Shown: in pieces, positions 45,058 through 56,840 of the stretch
Layout: every line of letters begins with the position of its first letter
How positions within the stretch are numbered: the stretch's first letter is position 1
Assembly: GCA_947652605.1 (NCBI GenBank)
Contig: OX393577.1
Span: 66,302,108-66,366,107, forward strand
Direction of reading: 5' to 3'
Origin: Elmis aenea
Taxonomy: Eukaryota > Arthropoda > Insecta > Coleoptera > Elmidae
DNA: 64,000 nt
Notes under the pieces: generated by a model
What the model saw: the letters and a program-made list of their open reading frames with translations, nothing else
Told to the model about the DNA's origin: nothing
The model's database searches: none
Position numbers and translations under genes: made by a program

Positions 45058-46631
45058 TCACGAAAAATGTCACAAATTTAAAGAATATAAAATTTTACTG
45101 CAGACATATAATACACCAAGAATGGCAAATTCATAAGCTGACAATAGACATACTCTTGTAACAGAACTTAAAGTGATTACGTTTTAATGTAAGCTAGGGA
45201 AAACTAAACTAAAATCTACCGAGTTTGTTCACAAAAATTAACGAAACAATCCAGGAGGTATTAACGAAGCTTGTAAGCCCTGTGTATTCTGCATTTTAGT
45301 ATGAAGCGATCGTCCAATCTTTTTCACGATATTTTATTTAGTTTTACAACGTAAGTACAACACAATACGAGCACAGTTTGCGAAAACTAAACACATCAAG
45401 TTGCCATGAGTGGCCGCCAGGGATTTATAAAGCCCGGTTTATATTGTACCCTTTTGCTTAACTCAAACAAGTGGAAAATCACATGGGAATCAAAGTAGCT
45501 CATGAAAAGCACCACCGACCTCTTTTAGTGGTTCCCAATTAAATTAAATTTCGTTCTAATTCAAGGCTGCGACGCCAGGCCAAAACTATAAATATTTGAG
45601 ATGGATTGATCGAACGAAAATAAAAGTGAAACTACAATAAAAAAGTTAGTGGGTATAGTATAGTAAAAGACGGCCTCATTTAACAGCACGCTGACCTACA
45701 AAGAGCGGAACAATTTCATATCGGCTGTATAGTAGGCCGTTGTAATGATAATCAATTTCACTTCATTTGTTTCAACTTAGAATTGAGAACAATTTATATT
45801 TTTCATTCAAAATTTATAAAATCAAAGGTTAAGGTTTTTAACCGCGAAATAAATTACAACCAATTAAATATGAGGAATTAAATAAATTGAATATTTTAAT
45901 TAAGGTGCGCAAATTTACACAATTTTTTATGGATAATTTCTTGCGTTTTACCGTACCTATGTCGTAACAGTCCAAAAGCAATAAAATTTTATTAACATTA
46001 AAAAAGTATTTTGCAACATGAATTTTGCAAGTACACACTCATAATTAATTTGTTGAAATTCTCCGTTTCTTACGACAGATTCCCTAAATTTTTGATAATT
46101 TTCAGAGCGTGTTAGCGCTGTGGAATAATTCATTTCTTAATAGACGCTTTTCCCGATGCAAATGAAAAACAAATACGCTTTCAAAACGACTTCATCGACT
46201 AAACGAGAGAAAAATATTTGCTTTCAATCGCGTAGAGTTCGCCGTTTTTAGTTTACAAATCGTTTTAAGGCTTGCGGGATTATACAGAATTGCAAAGACG
46301 TATTGATTTTGTTCCAAGAGGGCGGATTATTGTTATTGGAACTCGTTCGATTTAATTTGGGGCTTTGTTTTTGGCAAATGAAGGCACCAAAGCCAACCAA
46401 GTTTCTCTACCATTTGTGATCTATAAAGGCATTTTCAAAATGAAAAAAATAGTAGATATACCCAATTACAGGATGTTCTGGATCTATGTGCAGTTTGTCT
46501 TAATACACCTTTTTTTTGTCTCTGATAACTTCAATAATCAAGGCAAGGCCCAGTAGAATAACCATATCAGTCTCCAGACCCAACACCTCTTGATTTTTTT
46601 GTTGAGTTCTTTAAAGTAAGTCAATAAATAC
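45058..46631. other. unassigned sequence
   Basis: The frames at 45838..46038 and 46365..46556 have no signature. No other feature was recognised. Confidence 0.4.
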
Positions 46632-46965
46632 AGCCACAGGACTGGTTACGGGACACTGTGGGATAAACGAACACTCCTACATATTAGGGCTCTCAGTCCG
46701 AGATATGCAGACGATGTGGTGAAGAAGAAACTCCTCTTCATGTAATATGCCAGTGTGAAGGATTCCCACACTATCGGCGTAGACTTCTAGGGATGGAAAA
46801 AGCCAACCAAGAAGAGTTAAGAAAAACACCTTTAGAGAAAATCCTGGATTTTTTCAAAAACACAGGACTTCTTAAAGGGGGCTATCACCAGATGGTACAA
46901 TAGACCAATAGGTCGCAGTACAGGAACCCAAAGGGAACCACCTCCGCGGAAATAATGAATAATAA
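46632..46965 (+). pseudogene. LINE C-terminal fragment, copy 2 of the family at 30.5 kb
   Basis: ACTGG(T)TACGGGACACTGTGGG and TGCAGACGATGTGGTGAAGAAGAAACTCC parallel copy 1 base for base with small changes. Translation again gives T-GHCG-x-N-x-H and CR(R)CGEEETPLHV-I-C-Q. After the shared MEKANQEELRKTPLEKIL segment, both copies continue into ..GLLKG(A/L)ITR/SP-like sequence. This copy keeps the ICQC residues that copy 1 lost to a frameshift. It is truncated at the 5' side. Confidence 0.8.
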
Positions 46966-48752
46966 GTCCATAAATAGAGTTTCGCAACGTAAGAATGAAT
47001 ACCTTAAAAAACGTTTAAAGATCATGCATTTTCAAAGCGTCCAAGAAGATATGTTTAAATATTAATTTCTACAGGTTATTTCTCTATGGATTCAGGGTTT
47101 TGGGCCACCCTGTACAACTCTAGGGTAGTAATAGTTAGTGTTTGAACTTATAACACTTTGTACCTCTGATTTTGGCGCCTTTACATTAGATCGCATTTTA
47201 GAGACAATTTCATGGGAGTGAAATCGAACTTCGTGTGTCCTTATACATAAAAAACTTTCCTTTTTTTTCCAAAATGATTTGTAACTAGCAACGCACGAAA
47301 GACCAGCCGAGTTTCCATAAAAGGGTGACGTTAATGTGTGGGAAAGTTTTTTTTTTTTTAAGGCGAACTCACTTTTTACTTTCTTCTTTCTACGCGATCC
47401 AAAATTGTTCTAAATAAACAAATTTGATCAGCATAAACGTTAGAATGATTAACAATTGATTCAACAATTTATAATAGAAAGATTAACGTTCGTCATTTTT
47501 AATAAAATTGTACAGAAGTTAAGTTTAAAAAAAAAACACTTTTATGAGAAGAATAAAATCATTATTGATTTCTCAGACAATTTTATTCTTGTTAAAAGTT
47601 GGTGCATGGTATAAAACTAATTTTGAGATGAAAAAAGTTCGATAAAAACTCATAGATTTTTGAAATAATCGTAACAGTGAAGTGCCCTTATTTTGGGAGA
47701 GACAAAAAAGCTGGTTTATTATTCTTCAACAAGAAATAACTGGTTTATTAACTAAATTTAAATACATTTTGATAAGCAAAACTTTATCAGAAGAAGGAAT
47801 TTAAAGGCAGGCTAGGCAAATCGTTTAAAGTATTGAATAAGACACTTCTCGATGATTGTACGCGATACAGATCAACCGAGTAACAAAAAAAAATATCGAA
47901 CAGTTACAATACCCCATGAAACTTTCATTACATAATAAAATATCAAAGGCATCTCGCTAATACCACGTTTAAAACCCAAGCCTACTATTATTATTATTTA
48001 CATGCTACAGAAAAATGGACATACCTTAGTGAAACGTGAGGGGAAGACCACACCTATAATTTGTACCGAGTCAAAATGATTCTGTTGTAGCGTCATGTTC
48101 TGTGTCTGTTACTCAATAAACTACAGCCAGGAGGAACGAAGACGCATACAGCAACGTAGATGGTAAATTTTAGTGAGATGGCGGCGTATCTTTGCGCTAA
48201 AAACGCGCCCAAAACTTTCATTCCCGTACAAATTTCAGAACAGGTTTGTAAAAACAAAAGATACACGCGATTAAGTAAAGAAATAAGTAAGCAAGGCGTA
48301 AAAGTGTACGAGTAAAAGTGAAGTGAAATTGAATTAATCAAAACAGTTTCGGGAAAAAAGGAAAACACGTACTATAAGCCCAATAAACTTATTTAAAAAA
48401 AGTACAGTTGTATAAAACCAATAGAAGATGAAGCTGTAAATGTTATCTCATGGTCAAATATTGTTGTATTACATCTAAGTCTACCAAATCAATATGGGTG
48501 CAAAAATACAACATTCTTGGGAAATGTAGTCATTGAAATGTTTGTACAACATGTAAATGATGACATTTTAAAAAGGGGCCAAGTTTGTAATGTTTTGTAT
48601 CTTATTTAAGATTAAGCATCGCCAAACTTCACAAAGATTGTTTAAAAAGTTTGGAAACAGCTTGAAACGGCTTAAGATGTGTCTTAATTTGAAATCGGAA
48701 ACTACATTGTTCTATTCCTTCAGAGATTCTTCTCAATTCAGATTCGTAAAAT
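46966..48752. other. unassigned sequence with one GC-richer patch
   Basis: 47080..47115 carries a CAGGG...CCACCCTGTAC remnant. The segment 48090..48250 is GC-richer, with an open minus frame of 91 codons and no recognised domain. ATTATTATTATTT lies at 47987. Confidence 0.4.
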
Positions 48753-48753
48753 A

Positions 48754-48785
48754 CAGTGGTCCCTGTTAAAGTAAGACTCGTTTAA
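48754..48785 (+). mobile_element. pogo/Tigger-like terminus, probably solo
   Basis: After TA comes CAGTGGTCCCTGTTAAAGTA and AGACTCGTTTAATC. This is the form of Tigger-type TIRs (CAGT.G.CCC followed by 'TTAA/ATCC' runs). No inverted partner was located downstream. Confidence 0.4.
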
Positions 48786-49795
48786 TCAAAATTTCACATT
48801 ATCCGAAGTATATTGTCAATAAGTTACGAGTTAATTGCCATAGACAATATGTTTACAAACAGAAGTGTTAAACAATATCATACGACTAATCTTTTATGTC
48901 TTTATTGCGTTTACATATTAAATTAACCTTGAAAAACAATGCCAAGGTCAATGGTATTGTATATCTATATGTTTAAATGGCAGCGTCGAAGAACACCGTA
49001 ATAAAACTGATTTACAACAATAGCAAGATTATTCACTCTTATTAAATAATAGCTCATGTAAGGACAAGTGGTTAAATGTACAGATAAAACGGTTTTCATT
49101 CAGCATCATCAATATTTTGGTTTATTCTGGAGTAATTCTGTTTTTTTAATCGTAAAAATTGTTATTTTCCTCATAATTATAAATTTTAGTTTTATCCACT
49201 GTGGTTTATCTTCCTCCGACTCCGACCTTCTACGTACGGATCCCAAACATAAAAAAAGTTGGCAGAAGGCAGTAACATCTAAAAGCCACGGCTTATACGT
49301 TCCATAAACTACAAAAGTATGTGCCGTCTACAAATTTATTGCGCGCGGCGTTCGTAAAAATTTTGTTGGACACTTTTACGTAGCATTGCGGCTAGAGCTA
49401 AAAAAATAATCTACAGTTTTACATGTTGTACTAGAGCAAATAGCGGCTTGGAAAGATTATGCTAAAACAAAAGGTAATGAACCGAAATAATGCGGCGTGA
49501 AAAAATATTCACAGCAAGGTAATGACGGGCAATTTGTCGCTGGGAGATAATTTGGAAGTAAAATAAAAGCCAGGAGTCGCTTGTCATATATCTACAAAAT
49601 AATTTGTGTGAGTAATGAATCAATTTTTTTTTGAATATTTGATGGTGCATGTTCACTTATTTTATTTTTTATTCAAAAACAGTAGGTTTTGCGAAAAAAA
49701 TATGGAATTACGAAAGGTTCTAAATAAGTTAAGCTTCAAAAAATATTTTAAATTGCAAAACTTTACCCTCTAAAAAGTTGTGATAAAAAAACCAA
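48786..49795. other. unassigned sequence
   Basis: The 79-codon plus frame at 49068..49307 has no domain signature. If the Tigger-like end is genuine, part of this stretch may belong to that element. Confidence 0.35.
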
Positions 49796-50045
49796 CAGGG
49801 TCGCACTTTTCAGACCCTTGTGAAGTTGGGAGATCATTGCAAATATTACTGTAAAAAACCTTTTAATAAGCAAAAAAACATCAAGCAAGTAATTTTTCCA
49901 AATTTGAGAAATAAAATGAAAACCTACTTTCACCGTTCCTCTTTATGGGGGTGTTACTTCAAAAAAAGATGTTTTAGGAAACAAAAATATAAGAAAGCCC
50001 CTTAATTTTTGATAAGTAATTACCTTAAGAAGTTTCTAGCAATAT
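49796..50045 (-). mobile_element. one arm of the fold-back element family
   Basis: ACAGGGTCGCACTTTTCAGACC, TTGTGAAG.TGGGAGATCATT, ATTTGAGAAATAAAATGAAAAC, TTTATGGGGGTGTTACTTC and CCCCTTAATTTTTGATAAG follow the right arm of the element at 59062..59597 in order. The left arm is missing. Confidence 0.7.
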
Positions 50046-53000
50046 TTATGAATCTCGAAAATGGTAGGTATTAAAAAATCTAAAACAACAGTTACATTCT
50101 CCATTAAAAAGTACCTTAAGAAAGTACAAATAAAATTGTTGTAATGATTAAGACAAAGAAGTTATGAGAGAAAAAGAATCGACATTTTCTTATTTTTTGC
50201 TAAAACATCTGAAGCACGAGGAATTTTGTACTTTTAAAAATTGATTGTGGCTCCTCTCATACTAAGGAATAATTCATCTAATTTAAACAAATCTGTATCT
50301 TTTATAATTAGCGAGATTCCCATGCTGGAAATGTAATCTGGGACACCCTGTATAGACACATACGCACATTTAGACAATATATGGGGCCGCACGTTTTCTT
50401 TGCCTAGGAGCGCCAGATATCCTTGCGCAGGCCCTGCATATGAGCCATACAAAGTCAATCTGATAACACCCAAAAATCATTATAATCTGTGAGCACCAAT
50501 TAAGGCAAGAATCTGTATTGAAAACGGTTGGAAATTATGACAATAACGGTCACAAAATCGCTTACTACTTGCTGCTCAAATATACGACAGACTTTGAGCG
50601 ATAACTCATCCTATACAATTGTTAATCCTTTTTGTACACTTGCCTTTTACCGACTTTTAAACTTCTAAATCCGACTTCCTTGAATAGAGAATAGTCTACG
50701 TTTTACACATTCGTACAAGCAACACGTGTTAATTGGTTTTCCGAACCGATATAAGGGCATGTTCTATGTAAATCAGGGGTGATATACACCCCTCCGGCTA
50801 AATCCTACTTCCTATCTACAAATATCTATCATATTGTTGTCTAAAAGCGAAGCGGTTGTCTCCGCTCAATTTGGCCATCGGGGAGAGCGTATACAACAAC
50901 CAGTTAAATATTCGCTTTCATCAGGGACGAAGCCAGTCATTTACATAACTACAAAGGAATGTCTACAATGTCTGTTTAACCCTGCATTGCGAAACTTTGC
51001 AAAACCGTTAGGAAAAGCAATGAATCGCGGTACTAAGATTTTTAAATCTTGCACGAACAAGTAGCTCATTTGTCCATTCGATTTAAATTCGATTTTCAAT
51101 CAACAAATTTACAAAAAGCAAACAATGGTGCCAATTTTAAAACCAAAATGACATGGAATTGAGATTATACAAGTCCAGTTAAAAATTGTGTTGTTTTGTC
51201 TAAGGAAATATTAGATATTATTCGTCTTGGAGTGTGTCAAATTTTAACATTTTTGGAACAGACATGTTGATTAATGCCCAATCCATTACAATTATTTCTG
51301 TTAAAAAAATTACCTCTGGATTATTTGCCTTAAATTTGCCGTGATTTAGATTCGAAGCATCTAATAATTAATCTAGTTTTTAAGCGACTCTCTATCTGGT
51401 GGTGCGCCCTGTACAAACAATTTCACAGGTAATAAAAAAAGTTGTAGGTGCGATCAACTGACGAACACGTACATAAAAAGATTAAAATCAATTACTTTGA
51501 GAAGTAAATCCTCTTATCACAGCCATCCTAGGATTAAAGTTAATCCAATTTAACAAGATTAATGTCAACATCAGTAAATTAAACGAGATTTCGTAGATCT
51601 CGCTATCGGGCTCCGAGAGCAGTGATTTTATCGAATCGCACAATTGTAAAACGTTAATTAGACTTTTAACTTGTGCAAACAGTATGATGTGCTATTTTAA
51701 GTGCAAAACGCGAAGTGCTCATGAAATTAGAACGCCAATTTGAGCGAAAGAAATTGGGAATTTTAATTGGAGCAAATATTTTTAATTGATTATTGCGCCA
51801 AGTACGCAAAAATGCTTATTGCTTCGTAGTGGCAGCTGATTGTGTTGTGAAATTTGAAAAGGTTTTGTGCAACTTCCCCAAAAATCCAATTAATAACTTG
51901 TCTTTGTGTGTAAGCTTAGAAATTCCTTTAGTATTTTTTTGTTATTTAAATCTATTTTTAATTGTTTGATAAATTGCATGAAACTGAACTTAATTCAAAT
52001 GAAATTTATAAAAATCACCTCCTTTACCATCACATGCTCTCTTGCTTTCGCCAAACGACTTTTAGATTTCAACGGATTTACACGTTTTAGGGTCCCGTAA
52101 ACACGTTTTCTCCATTCTCTCGACAATTTCTTTGTGTGTACGTGACAGTTTTTAGAAATTTGAAATATACAAAATTAGTCAAGAATAAATGTTGCACATG
52201 CATCTTGTATGAAATAAACCATAAAGGAGACACGAGCGGTAGGAGTAGTATTCTACAAAATTAACTCAAGAAAAACGCCTTGGTACGTACGCGATGTCAT
52301 TCATGTATGCGGTTTAATATGCAAAAAAGGTACCGACGCTTGGGCGTTTTTCACTTTAATTGTTAAAAACTGCTTTAGCTACGTTAGTAAGACATGCTTT
52401 GTTAATTGTTATAGCAATACAGTAACATGTTTTAAAAACTTTATCTTATCCAGGGTAATTTCTTAAGGTACCAAGGATATCATTCTTTTCAATGACTGCG
52501 GAATTCTAATAATGGTTTTTTTACGTTTTTAATGTGCAATAATAAAGCCAAATTAGCCATATTATCGACGCCGTAAAGAAACTCATTCCAATTGCACATA
52601 AAAACCTACATAATATGTTTGCTATAAATCATGCTGTCGATATGCAAACAAATGATAAATCACAACCATTGTGCTAGTAAAGGACAACATGATTTATTTC
52701 TAAATTCATATCTGTTTCGCAACAAAACTACCCTTACGCAGACAGAATTTCTAATCCCCCAAAGTTCCCTAACAAAACCACCCTTCGAATGAGTCGCTAA
52801 TAAATTACCACGAATTTGAGAAATGGCCATCACCTATCAAAACCGCATACACAGTTATAATGCATTGAAATTCATGAGCCACCCCTTCATGGATGGGGTG
52901 CAATCTGAATTATACGTATTTATGATCTTTAAAATGATTCAACAGATTTTGTTATCGATATGAATTCGTTCCATTACTTTCCGAACCCCCTTTTAGGAAT

Positions 53001-53374
53001 CAGATTTAATTTTTTTGTGAAGTACTTCGTATTTTGCTTCGTTTTAGCGTACACGCTTCGTTATAGTAAAATCGTGTAAAACGGCACATGAAAACCAATA
53101 AAATATTTTAATGTGGGTGGTAATTTTGATAAGACAACTGTTGAAAGTTTGTAATCTTAACAGCATCATAAAATTACCTAATACACAGAGTGTTTTATAC
53201 CGGCCAAAATAGTCATATCGAAACCTGTAAGTGTCATAGTGTCGGTTTAAGAGAACAAATTTTATAATATTGGGCTGCGGGTAATGCAGCTCGCGTTTTA
53301 ATTTCATAAAACACATGGTTTATTTCTTAATTAAAAAGATTATAAGGGTACTTCTCTACACTTTATAAAGAAAA
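50046..53374. other. unassigned sequence
   Basis: At 50300..50353 it holds the ATAATTAGCGAGATTCCCAT repeat ending CACCCTGTATA. A 76-codon plus frame at 50834..51064 (MLSKSEAVVSAQFGHRGERI...) is GC-richer than average but has no recognised family or splice context. The rest is featureless. Confidence 0.4.
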
Positions 53375-53664
53375 GATGGAGACGAATCAATTAAAATGGC
53401 TTGGGCATCTACTATGCACGCCAGAAAGTAGATACGCGAAATAGGATGGAAACTGAAGATGGAGGGAAAAAGATATAGAGAAAGACCAAGTATAAAATAG
53501 GAAAAAGAAGTGAGGCAGAGACTTAAAGAAAAAGGAGTCAGCTGGAGAGATGTGCCACAATTAGCTAACGATAGGCAGGAGTGGAGAAACATACCACAGA
53601 AATAGAAAAGCATATTTCGATACCCAAAGGTACAAGAAGAACCGATTAAGAAGAAGAAGAAGAA
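53375..53664 (+). pseudogene. LINE 3' fragment, second copy of the family at 26.7 kb
   Basis: It begins GGAGACGAATCAATTAAAAT, as copy 1 does after its internal join, and runs through the same GKR.R-R-P..KW and SW.D.PQL.NDRQEWRN code. It ends ACCGATTAAGAAGAAGAAG. Single-base losses (for example in CGCGAAATAGG) break the frame. The expanded AAG run at 53646..53663 is the 3' tail. Confidence 0.85.
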
Positions 53665-56184
53665 AATTCTTAAAGGCTACATTCAAAACTATTAAATATC
53701 TTCATCAGTCTTCTGTATCATTGTTACTTCAATAAAATTCCTTTCGTTTTTTTTTGGTCATCGTAGTAATAGTTTTGATATCTAAACAAAAAATATCAAC
53801 AATATTTCAAACCTTATAAAAATGAACTATAGCTTTTTCCTCCAAATAGGTAACAATTCCGAAATTAATTAGTCACAAATTGGGCAAAAAATATTGATTT
53901 TAAAATGACCCGGGCCCCGAGCATTTGCCTGTAGTTTGCTGAGGCCCAAAAACATCCCTATACATAACTATGCTTATTCTATTTAATATTTGCACTCAAG
54001 AATTAAATAACCAGAATTAAAGTAGATTATTCCAGGATTAACACAAAAAATACTACAACCATCAAGTATACAGACAGACAGACAGACAGACGAGAAAACA
54101 CATGGACACGGTCTCTTTCACATGTGTTATAGTGCAAAAAAAATTGCATGAAATTGACACTCAACAAGAAATTTAGTAAGTTACGAAGACAGGAAACGTT
54201 TATGGCTTACGAAAAGCTAAAACCAAAAGCAAAAAACTAAATCGTTATATACACTTCCTGAATTTTGCACTTGATCTAAATTTACAAGCCTGACGTGCTG
54301 GGAATAACCTTAAGACTTCAGGTTGTTTTTAAACTGTTTGAGATGCGGCGCCTGTATTTGTCAAGTAATGATTTATCTTCTTTGCGTCCCTATACCAACG
54401 AAGAAAAAACTCTGGCTACGTAGATCGGTGTGCGGCAGGCAGTCTGGGTGTGGTTTAATGTTTGCGCTGTCACTTCTCGTCAATCCACCCTTACCGTAGG
54501 GGTTACTAAATAATAGCCTTTCAATCAAGGTCCATCGACTATTAATATCTCTGTACGAAGTTTGACGCTATCTCGCTGCTACATCAATATTAACTTGACG
54601 ATCCCATAACGTAAGGGAATCGAAGCAATAATCAAAAGTCTATTGAAATTTAAAAAACTTGAAGTGGGTAAAAGAAATTGGTAGTAACATAACGGGCAAC
54701 AATCGAGAGCCACAAATCTCTCGGCATCAAACCTGTTTTTATTCCCATCCTTCTAACCTTAAAGCCGCATAAACTTAGATTCTTGAGAAAAAAGTTCACT
54801 GATCCATCCGAAATGTTAGCACCTTTCACTGTTTAGTTTGTCCATAAACAGGTAAAACTTTATTTGTGTCTACTTTACGGTATCCTACCCATGGGAAAAT
54901 AAGTTCTGGTACATTTAAAAAGCCTTTGTAATTTGTGGATATATTCCTTACATTTCCTTCGTAAATTATTCGACGTGACCTTTTGTTTTAAAACAAAAAC
55001 AATAAAATTAAATGAGTCGGGTCCAGTACAGCGTTCAACGGGCGGCCTTTTAAATGTTGAGGGTTTATAACCGCACCCAGCGTGAGAAATTCGGACTCCC
55101 TACTGCTTTTTTGTGTGTATTTTAATACCAAATGACAGCAAGTATAAGAAGAGATCACAGAAATAGCCCTACATTCGATAGGACAGTCTTACAATGGATG
55201 GTTTGTGACCTATGTCCTACATTAATAATTCAATGTCCTATAGGATCATAAAAAGTACTCAATTTTGATAATTTAAAATATTGTTCGTTATTGGTTACCT
55301 CCAATTATAAATTTACTGTGATTCTTACAAAATAACTTGGGAGAATTAAAGCAAAAGTACTAGAAATACACGTTTTAAAAGCAAAGATATAACAAAATAC
55401 CGTTGCAGAAGTAAAAATTATATTTCAATAATGGCTAAAGCATTCAACAACAAAAAACTAGAACATTCTTTAAACTAACTATTTACCATTTACCTTACAA
55501 TTTGAGTTAATTAATTTTTTATGAAAATGCTTGCATATTTTAATTTATCCCATGCTAAAATATGTATTCCATCAACGTTTCACGTACAATTTCCCACTAA
55601 AAACGCCTCATCAGCGCTACTACATTCACTCATTTTTCACAATAAAACACAACAATCACCCAATAACGTTCTATTTTTCTGTACGACAAATCTAAAAATT
55701 ATTAACAGTGGCCCGGTTACCTTAATTCGCAGCATAACTTAACAATTAACTGTACTTATTGTATGCCTCGTTCATAATTAGACACAATACTCCATGAGGA
55801 AATCGTTAAAATATTTGAGACCAGAAACGAGATAAACATTACGCGAAAATCGCATTTTTAAAGCTCACAACAGTTTTGTTTTACATTATAAGGTTTTTAC
55901 GGTCTTATTTTTAAGTTGCCAAGCGGATTAAAACACGTACCGCGATGGGGTATTAGAAAAATTAAATAAATGCGAAAACAATCCAGCGATGATGTAAATA
56001 TGAGATCATGGTTGTTAATTTAATTCAAAAAATAACCAAAACTGTTCGAGTCGCAGGTAAAACAGCGACAGAGCCTGCATAAGTATTTTGATACATCTAC
56101 AGCGTTGTTTCAATTAAATGAGACGAGGCATTATCATGGAGCAGAAATAAATAGTCCAATATAATGACATTGTAGAGTATATAC
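53665..56184. other. unassigned sequence with one microsatellite
   Basis: It holds a (CAGA)n run at 54071..54091. The 73-codon frame at 55521..55742 has no recognisable features. A GC-richer stretch near 54410..54600 was checked and shows no exon. Confidence 0.4.
54071..54091 (+). repeat. CAGA microsatellite (5 units)
   Basis: CAGACAGACAGACAGACAGAC, a perfect tetranucleotide run in otherwise AT-rich sequence. Confidence 0.9.
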
Positions 56185-56840
56185 CGGGTGAGCATTAAGT
56201 ATTTTCCTGATTATAAACATTTATTACCTACACCAAATGTGAACAAGGTAGGACAATAGTTTTTGGCATACTACTAGTATATGTCTAGAAGTTTTTATTC
56301 ACATACATACGAAGTACAGTGAGTCTCGACATGGGCTCCTTTTGTAGCTCGGAGAACATCTAAACAATATTCAATTTCACGCCACGTATTCACAAGCATC
56401 TCTAAAGTTACAGATGTGATTGCTTCGGTAATCCTTGCTTTCAGTGTGTGACAATCGTAAGCCGGTGTAAGGTACACTTTGTCTTTGACATATCCCCAGA
56501 GAAAAATTCATTCGAGGGGGGTACTGTCCGGTGAACGCAGAGGTGTTGGACCCATCACTCCCGATCCATCTGTTCGAGAAGGTTTTATTCAAAAACTTAT
56601 GGACACATAGACCCCAGTGTGGAGGAGCCCCATCTTGTTGGAAGACTATGTATGGCTGAAACTCCTCCAGGTGGGGTACAAGCATAGTGTTCCAGCATGT
56701 CTAGGTACATGTTTGCTGAAATGGTAGATTCGGCAGAAAAGAGAGGTCCAATGACCCTGCCAGCACCAAACATTTACCTTTGGTGGCGACAGGAGGAGCC
56801 CATGTCTATTTCGACCATCAATTTCTACTCTTATGGGCAC
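56185..56840 (-). pseudogene. IS630/mariner-like (DDE_3) transposase remnant
   Basis: Minus-strand frames in succession read RVEIDGRNRHGLL, then PKVNVWC, a segment ending VPHLEEFQPYIVFQQDGAPPHWG, FLNKTFSNRWIGSDG, and finally TPAYDCHTLKARITEAIT, VNTWREIEYCLDVLRATKGAHVE. QQDGAPPHW holds the second catalytic Asp of DDE_3 transposases. The expected third motif (SPDLxPLDFFLWG) is partly destroyed by frameshifts (NFSLGICQRQ). The N-terminal DNA-binding part is absent. A possible element end CCGGGTGAGCATTAAG lies at 56184. It is inactive. Confidence 0.88.

Noticed and set aside
48093..48368. GC-richer segment with a 91-codon minus ORF, considered as a PDZ-GEF or other exon
   Set aside because: The translation does not resemble the expected N-terminal cNMP-binding-like domain and no flanking splice pair gives a sensible exon.
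49068..49307. 79-codon plus-strand ORF considered as a Tigger transposase end
   Set aside because: No DDE motif or HTH sequence can be recognised in it, and there is no downstream TIR.
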